Below, in pieces: positions 5,914 to 10,928 of a DNA stretch of 10,928 nt (the stretch's first letter is position 1; each line of letters begins with the position of its first letter). Origin of the DNA: Lachnospiraceae bacterium UBA1683 (lineage in GTDB: Bacteria; Bacillota; Clostridia; Lachnospirales; Lachnospiraceae); assembly GCA_002320245.1 (NCBI GenBank), contig DCKD01000018.1, forward strand, positions 45,367-56,294, in the 5' to 3' direction. The notes beneath the pieces were generated by a model. The model was not told the origin of the DNA. It worked only from the letters and a program-made list of their open reading frames with translations, and ran no database searches. Made by a program: the position numbers and the translations under genes.

Positions 5914-5945
5914 CCGGAAAAAAGTTCTCAAAAAATCTTTTTTGG
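5914..5945 (+). terminator. Weak candidate terminator after the ppk/corA remnant
   Basis: AAAAAAG (5918-5924) pairs with CTTTTTT (5937-5943), extended by CC/GG across a two-base bulge. The stem is almost all A-T and no separate T-run follows, so it may not work. Confidence 0.25.
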
Positions 5946-5968
5946 AAATTTGCGTGAAAGAAAACTTC

Positions 5969-5997
5969 TTGCACATCGGAGTAGGAGGGATTATAAT
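5969..5997 (+). promoter_or_regulatory. SigA-type promoter of ddh
   Basis: TTGCAC (5969-5974) and TATAAT (5992-5997) are 17 bases apart. Predicted transcription starts near 6004, with a leader of about 68 bases containing a small hairpin CACAG/CTGTG (6023-6027 and 6033-6037). The promoter shows ddh is transcribed separately from ppk. Confidence 0.75.
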
Positions 5998-6071
5998 AAT
6001 ATAGAAAATCTGGCATAGGGTACACAGGTTATCTGTGAGCACTGTGACAAAAGAATATGAGGTACAGAGAT

Positions 6072-7055
6072 ATGATTAAAATTGGAGTTTTAGGTTATGG
6101 AAATCTGGGACGGGGCGTGGAATGTGCGGTGAAACAGAATCCGGATATGGAACTGGTGGCAGTTTTTACACGAAGAGATCCTTCTACAGTAAAGATTCTT
6201 ACGGAAGGGGCTGCCGTATGCGGCATCGCAGACGCGCCGGACTGGAAGGATAAGATTGACGTTCTTATTTTATGCGGAGGAAGTGCAACAGACCTGCCGG
6301 AGCAGACGCCGGTATATGCGGAAATGTTTAACGTCGTGGACAGCTTTGACACCCATGCGAGAATTCCGGAACATTTTGCAAATGTAGATGCGGCGGCAAA
6401 AAAAGGCGGCAATGTCGGGATTATTTCTGTCGGATGGGATCCGGGAATGTTTTCATTGAACAGAATGTATGCAAATGCAATCCTGCCGGACGGCAGGGAT
6501 TATACATTCTGGGGTAAGGGTGTAAGTCAGGGACATTCCGATGCAATACGCAGAATTGACGGAGTGAAGAATGCAAAGCAGTATACAATTCCGGTAGAAT
6601 CTGCACTTGAGGCTGTCAGAAATGGTGAGAATCCGGAGCTGACCACACGTCAGAAACACACAAGGGAGTGTTTTGTCGTACTGGAAGACGATGCGGATGC
6701 CGCAAAGGTGGAGAAAGAAATCAGGACGATGCCGAACTACTTTGCAGACTATGATACAACGGTACATTTTATCAGTGAGGAAGAACTGGAGAAGAACCAC
6801 GGTGGAATCCCGCATGGCGGGTTTGTACTCCGCAGCGGAAGGACCGGGTGGGAGAATGAGAACAGCCATCTGATTGAATACAGTCTGAAGCTGGATTCCA
6901 ATCCGGAATTTACATCCTGTGTCATTGCAGCTTATGCAAGAGCCGCTTACCGTCTGTCACAGGAAGGACAGAGCGGGTGCAAGACGGTATTTGATATTGC
7001 TCCGGCATACCTGAGTGCGGAGGATGGAGCGGCACTCCGGGCAAAAATGCTGTAA
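6072..7055 (+). CDS. ddh: meso-Diaminopimelate D-dehydrogenase
   Basis: Catalyses one-step NADPH-dependent reductive amination of tetrahydrodipicolinate (as L-2-amino-6-oxopimelate) to meso-diaminopimelate, bypassing the acyl-blocked branch and supplying lysine and peptidoglycan precursors in the cytoplasm. The 327-residue length is typical. N-terminal Rossmann fold with GYGNLG at residues 8-13 and VFTRR at 31-35, whose arginines fit NADPH 2'-phosphate binding. Substrate-pocket segments of the family are present: DSFDTH (90-95), VGWDPGMFS (120-128), GVSQGHSDAIRRIDGV (150-165) and PHGGFV (247-252). GAGG (6059-6062) lies 9 bases before ATG 6072; an in-frame ATG at 6057 has no ribosome site and adds residues ahead of the normal MIKIGV start. 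The cupin gene follows after 67 bases without a strong terminator, so the two probably share a transcript. Confidence 0.95.
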   Translation: MIKIGVLGYGNLGRGVECAVKQNPDMELVAVFTRRDPSTVKILTEGAAVCGIADAPDWKDKIDVLILCGGSATDLPEQTPVYAEMFNVVDSFDTHARIPEHFANVDAAAKKGGNVGIISVGWDPGMFSLNRMYANAILPDGRDYTFWGKGVSQGHSDAIRRIDGVKNAKQYTIPVESALEAVRNGENPELTTRQKHTRECFVVLEDDADAAKVEKEIRTMPNYFADYDTTVHFISEEELEKNHGGIPHGGFVLRSGRTGWENENSHLIEYSLKLDSNPEFTSCVIAAYARAAYRLSQEGQSGCKTVFDIAPAYLSAEDGAALRAKML

Positions 7056-7122
7056 TTTGTTGTGTGAATTTAGGAGTTTCACAATTATCGTACCGATACA
7101 GACGGTGAAAGGAGAAAAAGCT

Positions 7123-7449
7123 ATGGTAACAGAACGTATTGAAAACATGTGCGGCGGAGAGGGACATGTAATTATTAAAAGGATTCTTGGAGAAAGGGAA
7201 CTCAACGGAAAGTGCGGGTTATATGCACAGGTAACGATTGAGCCCGGATGCTCTCTCGGGTATCACGAACATCACAGCGAGAGTGAGACATATTATATCC
7301 TTGCCGGTAAGGGTGAGTACGATGATAACGGCACAAAGCGTCCGGTAAAAGCGGGGGATGTTACCTACACTCCGGATAACTGCGGACATGCACTGAAGAA
7401 TACCGGAGAAGAGGATTTGGTATTTATGGCATTGATTATCTTTGATTAA
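7123..7449 (+). CDS. Small single-domain cupin protein
   Basis: A 108-residue protein made of one cupin beta-barrel. Motif 1 is GYHEHHSESETYYILAGKG (residues 46-64), with H48, H50 and E55 as the likely metal ligands. Motif 2 is AGDVTYTPDNCGHALKNTG (77-95), with H89 as the fourth ligand. Proteins of this size bind a divalent metal and act as small isomerases, oxygenases or sugar/ligand sensors; the substrate cannot be read from the sequence. ATG 7123 has AAAGGAG (7108-7114) 8 bases upstream; longer in-frame starts would run back into ddh. It is cytoplasmic with no signal peptide. The position behind ddh suggests cotranscription, not necessarily a shared pathway. Its TAA is the outer end of the palindrome shared with the convergent gene. 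Confidence 0.85.
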   Translation: MVTERIENMCGGEGHVIIKRILGERELNGKCGLYAQVTIEPGCSLGYHEHHSESETYYILAGKGEYDDNGTKRPVKAGDVTYTPDNCGHALKNTGEEDLVFMALIIFD

Positions 7450-7503
7450 ATCATAAGCCGGTCAGTCTGGTATTGTGTACCAGACTGACCGGCTTATGAT
7501 TTA
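7447..7503. terminator. Perfect 26-bp palindrome acting between convergent genes (bidirectional terminator)
   Basis: Arms 7447-7472 and 7478-7503 are perfectly complementary, with loop TTGTG at 7473-7477. The outermost three bases of each arm are the TAA stop codons of the cupin gene (+) and the membrane-protein gene (-). The stem centre is GC-rich (AAGCCGGTCAGTCTGG) and the base is A/T-rich, but neither side has a long T-run, so termination may be imperfect. Confidence 0.75.
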
Positions 7504-8358
7504 GAATTGTCCGTATTTTCTCACCAGACAGGAGATGACTCCGGCGAGACAGAGACCGAACAAGGCGTTGTGCATGGAACCGAATACATCGAGAGCGCCT
7601 TTGATTCCTTTTAAGATATCAATGGATTCGGGGATAAACCGGTTCAGCAAAAATGCAAGGTAGGAGAGTACATAAATGAAGACGAAAGAATACAATCCTC
7701 GTCCGACATCTTCACGGTAACTGCCGTATTTATCCCGGACACGCACTTTTGTAGCCGCCCAGAGAAGTGCGATGACTTCGTATAAAATAAGGACAGCGGC
7801 AACTGCAAAATAAGCAGTAAGCATCTGCGTGTATATCTGTGTAGACACGGCATTTTGAATATCACCGTAAGGGGCGCTTCCGCGGTAAAAGTTATATGTA
7901 AGCAAGACAATGATTGCAGCAATCAGAATCAGAGACAGATTCCGCACAAGAGACTGCGATACTCTGTAGATTGCATTGCCGCCTTTCTGGAGCGGGGCAG
8001 CCAGCCGCGTCGGGCGGTAGCGTCTGCGGCGCTGCGGCTTCCGGGAAGTGCGGCTGTCAGAATGCGTGTCTCTGCTGTCATCGTCCACACAGTCATAGTC
8101 ATTTTCGTAAGAGCTGTTGTAGTCATTCCCGTAAGAGTCGTTGTACTCATTATTTGAGCGGCTGATATCGGTCGGGATACTCAGGTCCACTTTCCCCTTG
8201 CGTCTGGAGCCTCCGGCAGCTTTCTTTTTTGCAGGTTTCTCTTTTGGCAGTTTTGTTGTAGAAAAATCGAAATCTGTACGCACGGATGAATCATCTTCAT
8301 AGGTAACTTCAAAATCGTCATCAAACCAGTTCGCATCATTTTTTGAAGAATGTGTCAT
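7501..8358 (-). CDS. Four-segment membrane protein with acidic disordered N-terminus, function unknown
   Basis: 285 residues. Residues 1-115 are hydrophilic and apparently disordered: acidic start (WFDDDFEVTYEDD), a lysine-rich patch (KEKPAKKKAAGGSRRKGK), three 8-residue tandem repeats at 70-93 (NEYNDSYG, NDYNSSYE, NDYDCVDD) and a basic stretch (RKPQRRRRYRPTR) before the membrane. Four hydrophobic segments follow at about 141-158, 181-203, 221-242 and 262-279. I do not recognise a named family; similar proteins are annotated as hypothetical membrane proteins in Lachnospiraceae. No catalytic motif is visible. With the basic patch on the cytoplasmic side the N-terminal tail would be cytoplasmic. 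ATG 8358 has GAGGTG (8371-8366) 7 bases upstream. It has its own promoter (8599-8571) and a structured leader, and is separated from the upstream YhgE-type gene by a terminator, so it is regulated on its own. Confidence 0.75.
   Translation of the reverse strand: MTHSSKNDANWFDDDFEVTYEDDSSVRTDFDFSTTKLPKEKPAKKKAAGGSRRKGKVDLSIPTDISRSNNEYNDSYGNDYNSSYENDYDCVDDDSRDTHSDSRTSRKPQRRRRYRPTRLAAPLQKGGNAIYRVSQSLVRNLSLILIAAIIVLLTYNFYRGSAPYGDIQNAVSTQIYTQMLTAYFAVAAVLILYEVIALLWAATKVRVRDKYGSYREDVGRGLYSFVFIYVLSYLAFLLNRFIPESIDILKGIKGALDVFGSMHNALFGLCLAGVISCLVRKYGQF
8096..8151 (-). repeat. 24-bp tandem repeat within the membrane-protein gene
   Basis: Two adjacent 24-base units (8096-8119 and 8120-8143) differ at only a few positions, and a partial third starts at 8144. 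They encode 8-residue N-[DE]-Y-N-x-S-Y-x units. Being in frame, unit gain or loss would not break the gene. Confidence 0.75.
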
Positions 8359-8564
8359 AACTTGTCACCTCATATTTTGATATGCAGTTGCGGTTCAGAT
8401 GAAAGCTGAACGGTAACTATGCTTTATTCCCACGGGCAGCAAGCCAGACGGATATGCAGGCATATCCATTCTGCTTGCCGCGAAAGTCAAATACCCCGCA
8501 GTCTGCTGCGTAATGACAAATGGTATGCTCTGTCAGCTTTGCTACAGGAGATTTGACTTCAATG
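8359..8564 (-). promoter_or_regulatory. Structured 5' leader (about 205 nt) of the membrane-protein gene
   Basis: On the minus strand, right after the predicted start, ATTTGACTT (8551-8559 as read on +) pairs with AAGTCAAAT (8484-8492). This closes a domain that holds a CGCAG/CTGCG hairpin (8497-8501 and 8506-8510). Next is a long stem: 8470-8479 with 8435-8448 (one bulge), capped by GGATATG/CATATCC (8450-8456 and 8461-8467). Last comes GTTCAG/CTGAAC (8393-8398 and 8406-8411), some 20 bases before the ribosome site. No terminator-like T-run is present. I cannot assign it to a known riboswitch; it could also be a dispersed repeat. Confidence 0.5.
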
Positions 8565-8570
8565 TTCTTT

Positions 8571-8599
8571 ATAGTATAACTTTTTCAGTGAGAACTCAA
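8571..8599 (-). promoter_or_regulatory. Probable promoter of the membrane-protein gene
   Basis: On the minus strand TTGAGT (8599-8594) and TACTAT (8576-8571) are 17 bases apart. Transcription would start near 8564, only a few bases before the first pairing element of the leader. Confidence 0.5.
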
Positions 8600-8661
8600 G
8601 CAAAAACATGTAAAATTCATTTTTTTATAAGATTCTTCTGGATGTTTACTTCAAAAGTAGT

Positions 8662-8712
8662 AAAAAACATGCAAAACCACCGGTATCCCACAGCAGGGAT
8701 GCCGGTGGTTTT
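8662..8712 (-). terminator. Rho-independent terminator of the YhgE/Pip gene
   Basis: Arms 8673-8689 and 8696-8712 (17 bp, one G-T pair) form a GC-rich stem with loop 8690-8695. On the minus strand GGTTTT and then a six-T run (8667-8662) follow. The stem starts 4 bases after the stop codon at 8719-8717. Confidence 0.85.
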
Positions 8713-8716
8713 TGAA

Positions 8717-10909
8717 TTAAATCAGATGCGTATCTTCCAGTTTCTCTGTAAAGGTTTCGTTGAGCCTGATAATCGGGTTTCTCAGAACCAGTCCGAATAT
8801 CAGTGAAATAATCAGGAAAATTCCCAGTTTTCCAAGTTCGCTCCAATAGGTCATTTTGTACATACCACCGATGCATTCACGCATAGCAGCCATGCTGTGC
8901 GTGAACGGCAGCAGAGGATAAACCTTTTGGAAAAATGCCGGCGCGGTTTCAATCGGGAAAGTGCCTCCGCTGCCGGCAACCTGCATAACAAGCAGGATTA
9001 CGCTGATTGCCTTTCCGATATCCCCGAAGGAAACGGTCAGTGTATAGATGATATTCACATAGACGATACTGCTGAACCATCCTGCCAATAAAAACAGGAA
9101 TGGATGGCTGCACTGAATCTGCAAATAATACAAATCGCCAAGACAAATCAATGTACTCTGCAGCAATCCCACAACCAGGAAAATCGGATAGCGCCCAAGA
9201 TAAATCTGATACGGTTTTACATGGACCAGTCCGGCGGTGGAAGAGGCACAGACTGTCACCTTCAGTATGGCAACCAGGACAATTCCGCCTACCCATATGG
9301 AAAGGACAGAGTAGAATGGCGCCATGGAAGAACCATAATTTTCAATCGGATACAACTCGGTTGTACTCAGTGAAACCGGTGAGGCAAGAAAACCGGAGAT
9401 TGTCTCGCTGTCCCCGGAAAGTATCCGCTGCAATTGCTGAAAATCTCCTGTGCTGCTTGCGGCGGTCAGGCGTCCGGTTGTGGCGTTCAGTTGTCTGGAT
9501 GCAGTATCTATCAGTTTGGAGGTGTCATCCAGTGCGGACTGGATTTTACTCAAATCCGATGAGGCAGAGCCGGAAAGACTGTAAATCCCGCCAGCGCCTG
9601 CGTCCATCTGTGTGAGCAGTCCGGAAATGATGGAACTTGTATTGTCCAGAGAATGGAACAAATTGTTCAGGTTCTGCTGTATATTTTCCTCGTAATCCGA
9701 CTGTACGGATGCCAACTGTCGGGCATTATCCTGCATGAGCTGGTCTAACTCTGCTTTCGCAGAACGAATCTGATCCGGGGAATTCCGAATATCATCTGCC
9801 GCCCGGTTCAGTTGGTCGCGGATTGCCGTCTGGGAAGAGATGGAGCTGTCTAGCCGTCTGAGAATCGAATCCAGTTCTGCCGACAATTCCGGATGGGAGT
9901 CTCCGATGCTGTCCTTCAGCCCGGCAAGTGCATCTCGGATTGCCTGGTAGTTGTTGATGACAGGAGTGATTTTGCCTGTCATCCCATTCAGCACATCTGC
10001 AATTGCTCCGGCATTGTCGGACTGGGCGTCAAATGCTTCGTCAATCAGACCGGAAATCTGCGTATAAAAGTTCTGGCTTCCGGTGAGTGCTGTGTTGATT
10101 CCGTCTGTGGCATCACCGATGATTGTCTGCATATTGGAAAATGAACTTTCCGTATTCTGCAAATCGGACAGGTTGCCATCGGAGCGTTGCTGTGATTTTT
10201 TCAAAAATTTGGAGGTCGATTCAAGCATCTGACCTGCCGAGCCTGTCATCTTTGAGAAAGACTGAATGGTATTCGAGGAAGCCGATAAATCCGAGGAAAT
10301 CCGTTCCAGATTGGAAATGAGGTTGGCAATGATTGCTTCGGCTCCGTTTTTATCCGCCGCGTCTGACACAGACTGTAGGGCAACAAGCACCGTGTCCGTA
10401 ATGGTTTCAATAAATACCTGATTGACCTGTTTCTGAATTGCACTGGCTCCTTTGTCCGTTACCTTTGGGGCAATTGCATTTTCTTTTGCATTATAATAAT
10501 AGATAATCTTTGGGTTGCGGATATCGTCCGAGAAAATACTCATCATTTTCTGGCTGAAGTCCTTTGGGATGACAATGGCAGCATAGTATTCTCCGGACCT
10601 GACGCCTTTCAACGCCTTCTCTTTTCCGGTAAAAACCCAGTCGAGCTGTGTGTTCTCCCGCAAGGCGGAAAGCACACTGTCACCAAGATTCAGATTAATC
10701 GGAATTAAGTCTCCTTCATAGCCTTCATCTACGCTTGCAACAGCAACTTTCAGGGCGCCGGTGTTGGAATATGGGTCCCAGCTTGCGGCAATATTGAACC
10801 ATGCATAGAGGCATGGGACAACAGTAATGCCCAAAATAACAAGCATGGCGATGATATTTCCGCGGATTCTCTGAACATCCCATTTGAAAATTTCCAGTAT
10901 ATTTTTCAT
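8717..10909 (-). CDS. YhgE/Pip-family membrane protein (ABC-2-like C-terminus)
   Basis: 730 residues. Members of this family (phage infection protein Pip of Lactococcus, YhgE of Bacillus) are multi-span envelope proteins; Pip is a phage receptor, others accompany type VII secretion or efflux. Order: short cytoplasmic start, one membrane helix (about 18-38, then VPCLYAWFNIAASWDPY, the family's N-terminal signature), an extracytoplasmic domain (about 50-180, with GEYYAAIVIPKDFS), a long serine/asparagine/glutamine-rich helical stalk with coiled-coil character (about 190-510), and a C-terminal ABC-2-type membrane domain with helices at about 530-550, 574-592, 603-626, 632-648 and 693-709. The conserved MQVAGSGGTFPIE lies at 642-654. 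ATG 10909 begins the expected MKNILEIFKWD, but the 19 bases visible upstream show no clear ribosome site. Such genes often come in pairs, so a second copy may lie upstream. Its exact substrate is unknown. Confidence 0.9.
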   Translation of the reverse strand: MKNILEIFKWDVQRIRGNIIAMLVILGITVVPCLYAWFNIAASWDPYSNTGALKVAVASVDEGYEGDLIPINLNLGDSVLSALRENTQLDWVFTGKEKALKGVRSGEYYAAIVIPKDFSQKMMSIFSDDIRNPKIIYYYNAKENAIAPKVTDKGASAIQKQVNQVFIETITDTVLVALQSVSDAADKNGAEAIIANLISNLERISSDLSASSNTIQSFSKMTGSAGQMLESTSKFLKKSQQRSDGNLSDLQNTESSFSNMQTIIGDATDGINTALTGSQNFYTQISGLIDEAFDAQSDNAGAIADVLNGMTGKITPVINNYQAIRDALAGLKDSIGDSHPELSAELDSILRRLDSSISSQTAIRDQLNRAADDIRNSPDQIRSAKAELDQLMQDNARQLASVQSDYEENIQQNLNNLFHSLDNTSSIISGLLTQMDAGAGGIYSLSGSASSDLSKIQSALDDTSKLIDTASRQLNATTGRLTAASSTGDFQQLQRILSGDSETISGFLASPVSLSTTELYPIENYGSSMAPFYSVLSIWVGGIVLVAILKVTVCASSTAGLVHVKPYQIYLGRYPIFLVVGLLQSTLICLGDLYYLQIQCSHPFLFLLAGWFSSIVYVNIIYTLTVSFGDIGKAISVILLVMQVAGSGGTFPIETAPAFFQKVYPLLPFTHSMAAMRECIGGMYKMTYWSELGKLGIFLIISLIFGLVLRNPIIRLNETFTEKLEDTHLI

Positions 10910-10928
10910 TTATATAACCCGTCTTTCT

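Noticed and set aside
5405..6025. Minus-strand open frame of 206 codons under the ppk end and corA remnant
   Set aside because: It is antisense to two recognised coding stretches, has no ribosome site and its protein is not recognisable.
6453..6869. Minus-strand 138-codon frame within ddh
   Set aside because: Antisense to a full-length, motif-complete enzyme, cysteine- and histidine-rich in the way random antisense frames are.
7056..7122. Terminator between ddh and the cupin gene
   Set aside because: Only a short bulged stem (TTGTG/CACAA) without a T-run can be drawn, too weak to call.
7855..8165. Overlapping + strand frames opposite the membrane-protein gene
   Set aside because: They are shadows of the repeat-rich, arginine/serine-coding N-terminus; no ribosome site or plausible protein.
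9100..9615. Plus-strand 171-codon frame within the YhgE/Pip gene
   Set aside because: Antisense to the conserved membrane domain, with no ribosome site.

Overview
The window looks like chromosomal DNA of an anaerobic, low-to-mid GC Firmicute of the class Clostridia, most likely a Lachnospiraceae gut bacterium. The reasons are strong AGGAGG-type ribosome binding sites, consensus SigA promoters, a D-lactate dehydrogenase of fermentative type, direct meso-diaminopimelate dehydrogenase, a CarD-type RNA polymerase-binding protein and a YhgE/Pip membrane protein. The species assignment is inference.

Left part (1-1132): the end of a mobile element, probably a prophage. It holds the C-terminus of a cell-wall hydrolase (endolysin), a UUCG-loop terminator, a small unrecognised gene with its own consensus promoter (a 'moron'-like arrangement), about 400 bases without a convincing gene but rich in inverted repeats, and a 34-residue DUF3789-like membrane peptide.

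Middle part (1148-5887): D-lactate dehydrogenase with its terminator; a both-ends-truncated remnant of a Na/Pi cotransporter (PhoU-like tail); a minus-strand CarD-family gene that has no ATG, GTG or TTG start and seems to use CTG; a promoter region with divergent signals; polyphosphate kinase (ppk) behind a hairpin-rich leader; and a CorA magnesium-transporter C-terminal fragment that overlaps the ppk 3' end. The two remnants beside ppk point to past deletions in a phosphate/ion-transport neighbourhood.

Right part (5969-10928): a consensus promoter drives meso-diaminopimelate dehydrogenase (ddh), followed by a small cupin gene. These converge on a minus-strand gene for a four-segment membrane protein with an acidic, repeat-containing N-terminus. 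The two convergent stop codons are the outermost base pairs of one 26-bp perfect palindrome. The membrane-protein gene has a promoter and a roughly 200-nt structured leader. Upstream of it lies a complete 730-residue YhgE/Pip-family protein with its own terminator.

Functionally most of this is ordinary housekeeping: fermentation, polyphosphate storage, lysine and peptidoglycan precursor synthesis, and envelope proteins. I see no clear new multi-gene system. The points most worth checking are the structured leaders, the CTG start of CarD, the prophage-end moron, and the palindrome shared by two stop codons.
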